Shown: positions 21,601 through 32,090, counted from the stretch's first letter. The stretch: 64,000 nt of DNA from Rhynchopus sp. YZ270_cl-10 (GCA_964035575.1 OZ037910.1:1-64000), one strand, 5' to 3'. Numbers and translations: made by a program. Notes: a model not told the origin generated them from the letters alone.

Positions 21601-23529
21601 GGTCTTGTTAGGGAGAATGGCGACGTTGCCCGCAACTCCACGCGGCCCAGTGTATCCCGTGAGCTTCAGCCGCACAAGCTTCTGGTACGGTGTTGCGAGC
21701 GCGATGAACCGACAGAAGTCCTCCGACGCCTTACGTAACAGGCTCGACTGCCGTCCCAAAAAAAGCCCGTTCGCAAGAGCTGCCGGCGGCATCTTCGCCT
21801 TCTCCTCGTTCTGTGTCATCCAGTGCTTTCCCATTAGAATGTTAAAGCATTCTTTGCACGCGTCGGGATTGTTGCGCTTCCCAGCCTGGAGGTACGCCTT
21901 CTTGTGCAGCACAAGGAGAACCTCTTCCCCAGTGTTATCGTCCACACACACATTGACACACCCCCGACGCAACTCCATCTCGCTGAGGCCATTGTTCTCG
22001 TTCACCAGGTAACGAGTACGATATTCCTCGACTGAGAACATTCTGCGGAAGAGGGAGTTTTGGCATGCTATGCGTTCGAGCTGAAGCGGTACCAGGTTCG
22101 TCACCTGCATCAGACGTGCACAGACAACGCACCCTGCCTGTCGCCGAGGGACGGGCACAGTCGGCTTCGTGCGCCAATCGTTCGGGAGCATTATCTCCTG
22201 CACGTACGAGCGCAGCAGATCCCGGGTTTCTGCGGGATTCGGGTCTGTCAAACCGTACTTCCCCACACCGTACAGAACGCGAGAACGGTAGGCGGCTCTT
22301 CCCCTGTGCACTTCGAAGATGTGGTCATCCAGTGCCTTTTCAGACTCAGGAGTCACCGGGCACAAACGACAACTCAATGGTGACACGTACACCGCATCGC
22401 GCACGTCACCCGCGTAGTAGTCCTGTGCGAACTCTTCGTGCGCGCGCCACACGTGTGCATGCAGTTCGCACTCCTCCCCAAAGCTCTCTGGACAACCAAC
22501 CATGGGACATGAAAAAGGCAGAGTGTCCTCCGCTTGCTGCGTGTGGTCTCCATCTCCACCTCCACCTTCACCTCCTCCGGCGCCGGCGCCACCGCCATCG
22601 CCACCACCACCACCACCACCACCACCACCACCGCCACCGCCACCGCCACCACCACTGCCACCGCCACTGCCACTGCCACCATCATCACCACCGTCGCCAC
22701 CAGCACCGCCGCCGCCACCACTACTCCTAGCAGACAAAGTCGGGCACTGGCCGTCCTCAGTGTTCTGCACATGCCGCGGCCACCCCTGTGCGGAGAAAGT
22801 TAAGCCGCAGTATTCACAGGTCCCTCCACCTGTACTCTTGGGAGCAGTCCTACGCGAGTTCGGACACTGCCCTTCTTTCGTTGCTCGCAGGTGGTGCGGC
22901 CACCCCTGTGCGGAAAACGATTTGTGGCAGTGGGGGCACACGCGTTCCTCAGGCGTCTCAGGCGCCACTTGCGGTGTTGCAGAAGGAGCAGACTCGACAG
23001 GACACTGTGATGGGAGACAGACTTCTTCTTCTGACTCTTCACGAGGACAAGCTACCTGGTGTGTCTCCATGTGCTTGTCGAAACCCCACTCCGAGACGTG
23101 AGATTTGCACACAGTGCATGTCTTCGTGCGGGACGTGGCAGCCTTCGCCTTACACCACCCCTTCTTCTCCCTCGAGTCCACGTGCTGCGACAAGTAGCGC
23201 TCGGCGGTGCACTGAAGGAGACACCAGTGACACTGGTGGTCCTTGACTGGTCCGAATCCATCGTCGACCGACTCTTCAGACGAAGATTCAGACGGATACA
23301 CAGTGGGAACAATGACTGCGGGGTCTATGTACATCACGCCATTGTCATCCACCTTGATGCCTTTGCACGACCGCTGAGACATGATGTGTTGGTACACCGT
23401 CAGCACAGGTCCTCCCGAAGACGAGTCTTCTGCAGCTTCCTCGTCTTCTTCCTCTTCCTCTACCTCTTCCTCGTCTTCTTCCTCTTCATCTTCTTCTTCC
23501 TCGTCTTCGCCGTCATCGTCGGAATCCAT
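15663..23529 (-). CDS. Helitron Rep-helicase, N-terminal part (zinc fingers, HUH Rep, helicase motifs I-IV)
   Basis: Starts at ATG 23529 with an acidic Asp/Glu tract. C2H2-like fingers sit near residues 98-160, 195-255 and 343-410, with a poly-Gly tract at ~268-320. Residues ~555-640 (CKECFNILMG, AALANGLFLG, GNVAILPNK) resemble the DUF6570-type region seen upstream of Helitron Rep. The Rep domain has GMPHVFVTPN (~1070), the HUH motif in AGLLHTHTLCWL (~1175) and YITTYITK (~1633), supplying the two tyrosines. A Gln/Glu/Pro-rich insert separates HUH from the Tyr motif. The helicase follows: Walker A GEGGSGKS (~2323), Walker B-like VVEEFGMV (~2401), GDVLQHGPV (~2455) and LTKLKRSKD (~2505). The protein should nick DNA and unwind it in rolling-circle transposition. 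At 15663 the reading enters the MITE and stops at 15595. Confidence 0.88.
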
Positions 23530-23546
23530 GGCAGTACCACGGATGG

Positions 23547-23582
<36 letters not shown>
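23547..23582 (+). repeat. Poly(A) run of 36, just upstream of the Helitron start codon
   Basis: An uninterrupted A tract 17 nt from the ATG of the minus-strand gene, so a T36 run in the coding-strand leader. It may be a promoter-proximal dA:dT tract or an end of an inserted sequence; the sequence does not decide. Confidence 0.9.
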
Positions 23583-23583
<1 letters not shown>

Positions 23584-23681
23584 GATCTCTGTGAGTAAAT
23601 TAGTGGAGCAAGGGGGGGAAGGGGGAAAGGGAACGAAAAGGATATACTCAAGAAACAGGGATGGGGGACTTTTCTATTGTG

Positions 23682-23897
23682 AAAATCGCGGAATTCGATT
23701 TTCCCTTACGATCCTTATTTTTTTTTTTTGGCCCTTTTTTCCTGGTTCTGGACCAATCTCTCAAATAAAGCCAGAATTTTCGACTTTTGAGCCTTTTTAA
23801 GGCATTTCCCGGCACTTTTCTGCAAAAAAAGATCAAAACAACGCAATTTTACCTTAGCAAAATTGAAAATTTTCGCAAAGACAAAATTTTTCAAAAA
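23682..23897. repeat. 216-bp dispersed repeat, right of the Helitron
   Basis: Nearly identical to and in the same orientation as the copy at 11190-11405, offset by 12,492 bp. It begins at AAAATCGCGGAATTCG and ends in a TTTTTCAAAAA stretch. After it the sequence departs into A/T runs up to 23990. Confidence 0.88.
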
Positions 23898-23999
23898 ATT
23901 TCGCAAAGGCAAAATCGGATCCTAAGCTGAAAAAAAAAAAAAAAAAGTTGATTTTTTTTTTATCAACAAAAAAAAAATTTTTTTTTTTTTGGCTGACGG

Positions 24000-25345
24000 C
24001 CGTGACATGCCCACGCGCGTACCTAGGCGGAATCACATGAAACCGCCCAAAAAACATATACACAAACATGCCCATGCGTGGACATGGGCGGAATCACATG
24101 AAACCGCCCAAAAAACATATACACAAACATGCCCATGCGTTGACATGGGCGGAATCACATGAAACCGCCCAAAAAACATATACACAGACATGCCCATGCG
24201 TGGACATGGGCGGAATCACATGAAACCGCCCAAAAAACACATACACAGACATGCCTATGCGTTGACGTAGGCGGAATCACATGAAACCGCCCAAAAAACA
24301 TATACACAGACATGCCTATGCGTTGACGTGTGCGGAATCACATGAAACCGCCCAAAAAACATATACACAGACATGCCCACGCGTGGACATGGGCGGAATC
24401 ACATGAAACCGCTCAAAAAACATATACACAGACATGCCTATGCGTTGACGTAGGCGGAATCACATGAAACCGCCCAAAAAACATATACACAAACATGCCC
24501 ATGCGTTGACATGGGCGGAATCACATGAAACCGCCCAAAAAACATATACACAGACATGCCTATGCGTTGACGTGTGCGGAATCACATGAAACCGCCCAAA
24601 AAACATATACACAAACATGCCCATGCGTGGACATGGGCGGAATCACATGAAACCGCCCAAAAAACATATACACAAACATGCCCATGCGTGGACATGGGCG
24701 GAATCACATGAAACCGCCCAAAAAACATATACACAGACATGCCTATGCGTTGACGTGTGCGGAATCACATGAAACCGCCCAAAAAACATATACACAGACA
24801 TGCCCACGCGTGGACATGGGCGGAATCACATGAAACCGCTCAAAAAACATATACACAGACATGCCTATGCGTTGACGTAGGCGGAATCACATGAAACCGC
24901 CCAAAAAACATATACACAAACATGCCCATGCGTTGACATGGGCGGAATCACATGAAACCGCCCAAAAAACATATACACAGACATGCCTATGCGTTGACGT
25001 GTGCGGAATCACATGAAACCGCCCAAAAAACATATACACAAACATGCCCATGCGTGGACATGGGCGGAATCACATGAAACCGCCCAAAAAACATATACAC
25101 AGACATGCCTATGCGTTGACGTGTGCGGAATCACATGAAACCGCCCAAAAAACATATACACAGACATGCCCATGCGTGGACATGGGCGGAATCACATGAA
25201 ACCGCTCAAAAAACATATACACAAACGTGCCCATGCGTGCACATGGGCGGAATCACATGAAACCGCCCAAAAAACATATACACAGACATGCCCATGCGTT
25301 GACATGGGCGGAATCACATGAAACCGCCCAAAAAACGTATACACG
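24000..25345. repeat. 61-bp satellite, about 22 units, with hairpin core
   Basis: Each 61-bp unit contains GGAATCACATGAAACCGCCC, an ACATATACACA segment and a variable core such as GCCCATGCGTTGACATGGGC that folds into a 7-bp stem with a 6-nt loop. A second core type, GCCTATGCGTTGACGTAGGC, keeps the stem through paired changes. Two further core types weaken it. Six consecutive units (from about 24301) are repeated 427 bp later (from about 24728) in the same order of variants, a higher-order duplication. No cas genes or unique spacers are present, so this is not a CRISPR array. Confidence 0.95.
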
Positions 25346-26640
25346 GTATCTTGCTCGCACGCTGCGCTGCGCTGCGTGAATCGTCTTCGTCTGTTGTGAG
25401 TTTTGAGTGGAGTTGTTTTGTTGTGAGGAAAGGACATACCTGTACTTGCAACGAACGACTGGTTTCCTTCATCGCTCCGCTCGCCGTCTTCTTCGTCCTG
25501 TTTGTGTGTGTTGTTTTGAGAAAGCTTTGTGTGTTTCGTGCATACCTGAAAGCGTCAACTGCGCGTGATACTTCGATCTTCTGCTGCTCATGTCTTTTGT
25601 TCTGTGTTCTCTTGTGTGGTGTGATGGGAAGAGGCGGGGGGACGGTGGGGGTGGGGAAACAAAGACAAAGGATGTGGTAGGAGTGTTTCTTTGTTTCTTT
25701 TGTTGCCCGCTGGCGTATTTGTCTTTAGTAAAGCAAGCGTGCACAAGCTTACTCTTTGTTGTGGTCAGACACGGAAGGTGTTTTGTGTTGTTGTGGGTTT
25801 GGGTGTTTGTGTTAGGGCGTTGGGTGTTGGCGTTGTGTGCTTGCGTTCGGGTGTCTTCCCGTCTTCCTGCCTGACCACACACGAAAGAGTAAACCTGGCT
25901 GGGTCCCACAAAAAAACAACCAGCCTGTGACTACGGCGTCAGTTGCAACGAGTGCATAAAGACTCATCATCACAGGATGGAGGCTTTGCGGGTGCCCCAG
26001 CAGAGGGGTGGGGTTGAACGTACTTCCGCAGAACAAAGCGAAAGGAGGGAAAAGCATAAAACTTTTTTTCCGTAGTTGCAGTCCTCATCATTCTTGCGTC
26101 AGGTCGGCTGTTTGCACACCCTCATGTGCCTCCCCTCCAATGGTTTTTTCTTAGTGAAAAAAAAAACCCCCTTTCCTAAGAAAGGGTATAGGTGAGTAAC
26201 AGCCAACCCTGGCAAGAACCAGAGCTGTCTTGAGTTTCGATGATAATGTTCCATAGAGCATGTGTTACACACAGGGTTGGTGCTTAGGAAGTATTAAAAT
26301 CGCCGCTGGGGTGTAGGGGTAGTTTAGTGCCTAGCCCAGCGTGGTTAAATGGGGCCATGAACCCCCGACCAAAAAAAAGGGGTCGTTTTGGCTAAGGTAA
26401 ATAAGAGGTAAAGAATGCCCAAATTCCGAAAATGCGTAAAATCGGCGAACAGCCTCCAAAACCTGGAAAAGTGGTACGAATGGCCTCATACTGGCCCGGA
26501 AACGACACACTGCGGTTACAGCGCTCAGGAGGCCGTTTTTGGACCACCTAACTCGAAACCCGATTTTTTGGTCGCAAACCGCCTAGTACTTTTTTTGCTG
26601 TAAAAACGTGTAAAAAAAAAAAGCACCTGTTTAGGCGGGT
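25346..26640. other. Spacer with no supported gene
   Basis: Open frames up to 146 codons exist on both strands but have T/G-biased, low-complexity composition, no recognised motif and no conserved partner elsewhere in the window. Around 26168 CCCTTTC and GAAAGGG form a 7-bp stem. Nothing else stands out. Confidence 0.4.
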
Positions 26641-26650
26641 TTTTGGGCCA

Positions 26651-26985
26651 GAAACCGGTTTTTAGGGCCCATACGCGTGCATGCGGCGTGCGAAACGCAT
26701 CTAGGGGGTGTTTTGACCATATATGGGTCATATACAGAGGTGCACACGTGCCTTTGCAGTACCACGTTTTTACACGTAAAAACGGCAAAGGCGTTTGTGG
26801 TCAAAAACCACACAGAAACCGGTTTTTAGGAGGCATACGCGTGCATGCGGCGTGCGAAACGCATCTACGGAGTGTTTTGACCACGTATGGGTCATACACA
26901 GTCGTGCACACGTGCCCTTTGCAGTGCCACGCAACCCATGTTTGTACACCAAAAAACGGTAAAGGCGTTGGTGGGTAAAAACCAC
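26651..26985. repeat. 164-bp repeat, two diverged copies
   Basis: Copies start GAAACCGGTTTTTAGG at 26651 and 26815. Both contain ATACGCGTGCATGCGGCGTG, CGAAACGCATCTA, TATGGGTCATA, GTGCACACGTGCC and a GGCAAAGGCG or GGTAAAGGCG segment in the same order. The second copy carries small insertions. Open frames through it are not gene-like. Confidence 0.85.
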
Positions 26986-27084
26986 CCAAAAACCCACACA
27001 GACTGGTTTAGCCACGCAACTGGCGCGAGTCTGAGCACCCCGCCGCAGCCGGGCTGCCTTTTGGAACCACTCGTTGCGTTCTTA

Positions 27085-28240
27085 ACGTTGCGTTCCGAGC
27101 GTTACGCACGCATCGGTTGCATTGCGTTCGTTACATACAGATCGTAACGTACGCATCGGTTGCGTTGCGTTCGTTGCATACAGATCGTAACGTACGCATC
27201 GGTTGCGTTGCGTTCGTTGCATACAGATCGTAACGTATGCATCGGTTGCGTTGCGTTCGTTACATACAGATCGTAACGTACGCATCGGTTGCGTTGCGTT
27301 GGTTGCGTTGCGTTCGTTGCATACAGATCGTAACGTACACATCGGTTGCGTTGCGTTGGATGCGTTGCGTTCGTTACATACAGATCGTAACGTACGCATC
27401 GGTTGCGTTGCGTTCGTTACATACAGATCGTAACGTACGCATCGGTTGCGTTGCGTTCGTTGCATACAGATCGTAACGTACGCATCGGTTGCGTTGCGTT
27501 CGTTGCATACAGATCGTAACGTATGCATCGGTTGCGTTGCGTTCGTTACATACAGATCGTAACGTACGCATCGGTTGCGTTGCGTTCGTTGCATACAGAT
27601 CGTAACGTACGCATCGGTTGCGTTGCGTTCGTTGCATACAGATCGTAACGTATGCATCGGTTGCGTTGCGTTGGATGCGTTGCGTTCGTTACATACAGAT
27701 CGTAACGTACGCATCGGTTGCGTTGCGTTCGTTGCATACAGATCGTAACGTATGCATCGGTTGCGTTGCGTTGGATGCGTTGCGTTCGTTACATACAGAT
27801 CGTAACGTACGCATCGGTTGCGTTGCGTTGGTTGCGTTGCGTTCGTTGCATACAGATCGTAACGTACACATCGGTTGCGTTGCGTTGGATGCGTTGCGTT
27901 CGTTACATACAGATCGTAACGTACGCATCGGTTGCGTTGCGTTCGTTGCATACAGATCGTAACGTATGCATCGGTTGCGTTGCGTTGGATGCGTTGCGTT
28001 CGTTACATACAGATCGTAACGTACGCATCGGTTGCGTTGCGTTCGTTACATACAGATCGTAACGTACGCATCGGTTGCGTTGCGTTCGTTGCATACAGAT
28101 CGTAACGTACGCATCGGTTGCGTTGCGTTCGTTGCATACAGATCGTAACGTACACATCGGTTGCGTTGCGTTGGATGCGTTGCGTTCGTTACATACAGAT
28201 CGTAACGTACGCATCGGTTGCGTTGCGTTGCATGCGTTAA
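27085..28240. repeat. 43-bp satellite with 57-bp variant units
   Basis: The unit is GCATCGGTTGCGTTGCG, then TTCGTTGCATACAGATCG, then TAACGTAC (43 bp). Positions alternate between TTGCATAC and TTACATAC and between GTACGCATC, GTATGCATC and GTACACATC. Some units carry an extra 14 bp (GGTTGCGTTGCGTT or GGATGCGTTGCGTT), giving 57 bp. Long open frames on both strands are caused by the repeat. Confidence 0.95.
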
Positions 28241-28261
28241 CCGCATCGTGTGGTTACCAAC

Positions 28262-28284
28262 GCAGCCCACCTTCGGTGGGCTGC
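28262..28284. other. Perfect 10-bp hairpin with TTC triloop
   Basis: GCAGCCCACC (28262-28271) and GGTGGGCTGC (28275-28284) pair perfectly around TTC. It lies about 20 bp past the end of the 43-bp satellite. The same design, a perfect stem with a 3-nt loop, recurs at 28858 and in every macrosatellite unit. Confidence 0.75.
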
Positions 28285-28857
28285 TGCAACTCGTGCCGTG
28301 TGTGGCCCATGCATGGTTCTCACAGCGCGCTGGCACGTTTCCCAAGCCGGAAACCCGGTCACCTGCCTGAAAAACCGGGTTTTTGGCCAAAACGCCTGTT
28401 TTGCCTGTAGAACCCTGTAGAAGCCTTAAGAAACACGTGTATAAAAGGGGTACTCGTGACACCCTGGTGTCAGGGTCTCTAAGGGCTCCCAGCTCAAACT
28501 GAGTTATACACGCCCCAAAAAGTGCCCGATCTTTCCAAAGAAACAGTTTTTTGAGCTGGGCGAAGCTTCTACACCCTGAAAAAAAAACCGGTTTTTGGTC
28601 GGATCCAGCAGGGGGGGGGGGGAGACTGGGGGGGGGTTACTGCTAGGTGGGTGGGTGGCCGGAACAGCAACCTTTAAAAACTAGAAAACACAAGTGTTTT
28701 CTAGAATTTCCACCCTGGGACCCCAGCGGATGTGGACTGAGGTGTTTTTCGGGTGTTTAGAAGGAGTTTTGTCTGATTGGAGAAATTTCTTGGCAAGTGC
28801 AAAATTTTTTTGACAGATTCCGGAAATACCAAGGGGGGGGGGGGTCTGAAATTCCCC
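28285..28857. other. Spacer with no supported gene
   Basis: Mixed sequence with G-runs near 28610 and 28840, and a TATAAAAG at about 28440 that could be a TATA element but has no gene downstream that I can support. Confidence 0.35.
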
Positions 28858-28884
28858 AAAAACGCGGACATTGTCCGCGTTTTT
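28858..28884. other. 12-bp hairpin with ATT triloop
   Basis: AAAAACGCGGAC (28858-28869) pairs perfectly with GTCCGCGTTTTT (28873-28884). A GC-rich stem followed by a T run resembles an intrinsic terminator, but in eukaryotic DNA this is only a shape similarity. Confidence 0.6.
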
Positions 28885-29044
28885 TGTTTTGATGCCACCC
28901 CAGCGGGAAACGAAAAAAAAAGTTGTGCCACCCTAACTATAAAAAATACAGAATAAGCAAAAAAACGGGGTGCTAGCACGGTGCGCCACGGTGGACCCTG
29001 ATTTGAAAGTCCGTGGTAATAGCGCATAAAAATCAGATAATTTA

Positions 29045-29060
29045 TTATGAGATCTCATAA
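29045..29060. other. 16-bp perfect palindrome TTATGAGATCTCATAA
   Basis: The palindrome is centred on a GATC core in AT-rich non-coding DNA. It could be a binding site for a dimeric protein; no neighbour supports a specific role. The stretch from 29061 to 29744 shows no gene I can support. Confidence 0.5.
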
Positions 29061-29744
29061 AATATTATCATTTGCCATACGTGGTGAACTTACAAAAAAT
29101 GGGGGGAAATGGGGTGGAAAATATGGTGGAAAAAAGGAAAGGGGAAATTAAAATGATGGATGAGTCACTACATGGGCGCATACATCTTACAAAAACAAAG
29201 CGATAATACCGCAGATAAAACATACAGCACACAATTGCGCAAACGAAGAACATACTTTTAATTTTTTCTTTTTTTTTTTCGCGGCTTACATTGTGGTGAA
29301 GGTCTCCAATCTGAGGAAAAAGGTTATTTCTTTTCATTCTTTTCTAAACAAAAAGAAGCGCTGCGCAGACCAAAAAAAAAGGGGAGGGGGGTGGGTTTAA
29401 CTGAATAAGAGTTTTGTACTACAGAAAGATCCGGAGAAAGACGCGTTGGTGAAAAAGATTTTAAAAGAATTTTTCCACAACCTTCCTTCACCCCCTGTAA
29501 GGGTAACCGAAGGTGAAGTAAGGTATAGTATTGAAAGCAATGTAGCGGGTGGTGAAGGGTAATATCATTACAAACACGCGGAGACTTTTGAGGAGAATTT
29601 TTGCCGAATATGTGATTATTATTAGGCCAGTTGCGCAAACTACATTTGCCTGACAAAGAGAAAAGGTGGAGAAAAGAAACACAGAACTTGAAATATACAG
29701 CCCTCTCGTGACAGTGTACCATTCCTCACCCAGATCACACGCAT

Positions 29745-30731
29745 TCAACTGAAGCTGGTCTGCACACGAGGGTACGGGTTGTACACAGCATACCCACCCT
29801 GGCCTGGGCCTGCTGCTGCCGGGAACTGCTGCGCGGGTGGTGGTGCCCAGGGCAGCAGCGGTGCCAACCAGACGTGCGTGCCGGCACCTGCCCCCACAGC
29901 CCCTGGCACAACTCTTATTGGGAGTGGATATTGCTGGCATGGTGCTGGCAACACTAAACCCGTACTTCTCCCGTATGCAGCACCCACAAGGCGGTGGCGG
30001 TCTCTGCACTGCCATCTCTGCGCTGCCATGCTGTCGATGCTCCGCACAACGGCCTCCGACTCTGTTGCCACACGCAGCGACTGGACGTCCCCAAGCTGGC
30101 ACACCGCCACGCACTCAGCAATCATGTGTCCTGCCTTCGCAACAAACGTCTTCAGCTCACACACCACCCCTTCACGACTGAGTGCATGTGCGAAGAAGCC
30201 CCGTGCCACCTCCTCCTCACACACGACTTCGCTGTGCGACACATCCTCACGCATCAACAGATGTCTGACGTGTGTCTGCAGGAGAAGGTCTTTGTACCTG
30301 GCCTCTAAAAGTTCGACTGCCTCAAGCACACGGCACTTCTTATCTGCAGCAGCCCGATGCCCCGTCAGGTCTTCCGCGTGTGAGTGCGGGATGCAGCGCT
30401 GGCGTTCAGCGTACTCAGAAATTCCGATTGTGTTGTGTCCCTCATGTTCGCACCTCTCACAGTGGACACAGATCATTGCGTCTCCACACGCAGGGTCTTC
30501 ACAGACGAGGTGCAGCTTGAACTCTGGGTGCAGTGCACAGTTCGACGATGCCCCGTACGAAGTGACAGAAGCAAGATGCATCTCACGGTCGCGTGGCCTT
30601 GCCCCTGGGTGCAGAGCTTCGAAGCAGGCAGGCTTGTCGCAGAAGAACAGTTCAATACAGTGTCCACACTGCAGCTGTGCAGGTGCCGAACAGTTCTCAC
30701 ACAAAGGCATCTGTGGTGCAGTGGGCTCCAT
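29745..30731 (-). CDS. B-box-type zinc-finger protein with coiled coil (TRIM-like, no RING)
   Basis: The protein is 328 residues from the ATG at 30731; the frame is open to an upstream ATG at 30863, but the extra 44 residues are repetitive and lack support. Residues 11-52 hold CENCSAPAQLQCGHC followed by two Cys and two His, a B-box1 or MYND-like cluster. Residues 65-100 (CALHPEFKLHLVCEDPAC, then CVHCERCEHEGH) match the B-box2 pattern. A charged helical segment follows at about 105-200, likely coiled coil, then a Pro/Gly/Ala-rich tail of ~75 residues. B-box proteins act as scaffolds or, with a RING, ubiquitin ligases; no RING is seen here. The first cluster is shared with the + strand gene near 9010-9090. 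A long antisense frame on the + strand is a shadow. Confidence 0.75.
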   Translation of the reverse strand: MEPTAPQMPLCENCSAPAQLQCGHCIELFFCDKPACFEALHPGARPRDREMHLASVTSYGASSNCALHPEFKLHLVCEDPACGDAMICVHCERCEHEGHNTIGISEYAERQRCIPHSHAEDLTGHRAAADKKCRVLEAVELLEARYKDLLLQTHVRHLLMREDVSHSEVVCEEEVARGFFAHALSREGVVCELKTFVAKAGHMIAECVAVCQLGDVQSLRVATESEAVVRSIDSMAAQRWQCRDRHRLVGAAYGRSTGLVLPAPCQQYPLPIRVVPGAVGAGAGTHVWLAPLLPWAPPPAQQFPAAAGPGQGGYAVYNPYPRVQTSFS

Positions 30732-30929
30732 GTTGTGTCCTTCAAAGCAAGGGGAGGGGGGGGGGGAGGTATCTGTGGGTTGTGGTGTCGTGAATGTTAT
30801 GAATCCCCCTCGCCACTCCAGAGAAAGGTATGTGTTTCTACTGCCGACAACGACGGAGGACAACGACCCTGCGGACGTGGTTCAGAGACAGGAAGATGAA
30901 CGACGCGTATGCCAATGGCTGGTGGCATA

Positions 30930-30990
30930 TATGCATTCAACAAATTGATAGCATAGGAGGAGGGATCAACAAAAGTGTAAAATGCATTCA
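30930..30990. repeat. Third copy of the dispersed repeat seen at 10.3 and 10.7 kb
   Basis: ATGCATTCAACAAATTGATA, AGGAGGAGGGATCAACAAAA and ATGCATTCAATAAAT occur in the same order as in the earlier copies. The copy ends before the right inverted arm. It lies 200 bp upstream of the B-box gene start. Confidence 0.85.
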
Positions 30991-32090
30991 ATAAATAGAC
31001 AGGGCTGGAGCGTGGTACTCTGACCCGGTTTCAAAACCGGGTAAAAAAAAAAAAAAGTGGATTTCGGCGAAATACCCGGTTTGGAAAAAAAAAAAAAAAA
31101 AAAGTAAAATCAGGATTTTGACAAGTGGGATTTTGCGTTTTTTGGTAGGATCTCAGTTGTGGGTCTCACCCTACAGTGGGTCGAGCCCTCCAAAAGGCCG
31201 ATGTTCGCATTTTTTGGGCCAATCTCGGCCAGTGGTGGGGTCGATGTGCAAAAATGGACAAATTTTGCACAGTGAACAATACTCTAATCCCGTCGTCACC
31301 ATGTCTCCACCCACATTGCACAGGAATGAAAGGTGTCCAAACCTTTCCTCAAAATAGTATCGTTTGCCTCGGCGCTTCTCATTTTTTTTTCAGAATGTGG
31401 TTACACCGAACAGTTTTCGATCACAGAAGTTGCGTACCGTGCCTGCGGCGCTGTCACCGTTGGTCTTACCGACTATGCGACTAAAGGAGTGCGGCTGGGA
31501 AACTCTCCCGGAGGGAAAGGGAAAAAATGATGATGGTGGATAACCCCGATTTCAATGCCCGAAAAATGAAAAAAAGGGGGAGTGGCGAGCTTGTCACAGG
31601 AGTTTTCGCGCACAGCGCGAAAATTTTTTTTTTGACCAAAAAACCCAAACCGTCAAGCGCGTTTTGGGTGTTTTGTCCGGGGAGCGTTTTGTGATTTTAC
31701 CCCTATTTTTACCCCCTATTTGGGGGTGTGTATCTGAGGCAGACCACTCGCAGAAGCCAGGTAGGTCTTTTTGCTCGATTTTTTTTTTATTTGAAAGATT
31801 TTAGTGAATCTGCGTACAATGCAACAAGAGTTTTCCTTTTCTGAAATGATTTTGCAGCCCGCGCGGTGTGCGGCATTAGTCGGTGATTCCGGGTAATGTG
31901 TCCGGTTGTATGAAAAAAAGCGTCTCGCCCGAGGGACCCCTCTAGGGAATAGGGTATTTCCCTTGAGACCAAACTCCTAGTCTCATACTCATATATACCG
32001 AAAATTCAAAAATCTTTCCATTGCGACCGGTTACGAGCTCATTATCCTAAACGTTATCAAAATAGACGCTTTTTTTCAAATTGGTGGTCT
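30991..32090. other. Spacer with no supported gene
   Basis: AT-rich with A and T runs; open frames up to 102 codons lack any recognised motif. No repeat unit shared with other parts of the window was seen. Confidence 0.4.

Larger units (their letters stand above)
11964..23529 (-). mobile_element. Helitron-type rolling-circle transposon (coding extent), interrupted by a MITE
   Basis: The coding extent holds a Helitron Rep (HUH and two-Tyr motifs) fused to a Pif1-type helicase, with N-terminal zinc fingers and two C-terminal OTU domains. OTU-bearing rolling-circle elements are known from the Helitron2/Helentron lineages. The total span minus the MITE and one target-site copy (415 bp) is 11,151 bp, exactly 3,717 codons, so no other frame break is needed. 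The true transposon ends were not found. A 36-nt T run on the coding strand (23547-23582) lies 17 nt upstream of the start codon. Confidence 0.85.

Noticed and set aside
22374-22803. Gly/Val- and Pro-rich frames opposite the Helitron zinc-finger region
   Set aside because: Shadows of the poly-Gly tract of the real minus-strand gene.
24000-25345. CRISPR-like regular repeats
   Set aside because: The whole 61-bp unit is conserved with no unique spacers, no cas genes, and the context is eukaryotic.
26280-26400. tRNA-like stretch with GGGGTAGTTTAGTGCC
   Set aside because: No B-box (GGTTCGA-type) sequence or cloverleaf pairing could be found.
27082-28462. Long frames on both strands in the 43-bp satellite
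   Set aside because: Repeat-driven periodic peptides; the 57-bp units are themselves a multiple of 3, so stops stay absent.
28440-28470. TATAAAAG as a promoter
   Set aside because: No supported gene begins downstream on the + strand, so it stays a chance match.
28858-28884. Rho-independent terminator
   Set aside because: Shape fits, but the surrounding DNA is eukaryotic and no transcript end can be assigned.
29779-30948. 389-codon plus-strand frame
   Set aside because: Antisense to the B-box gene; the minus-strand reading has ordered Cys/His motifs and this one does not.
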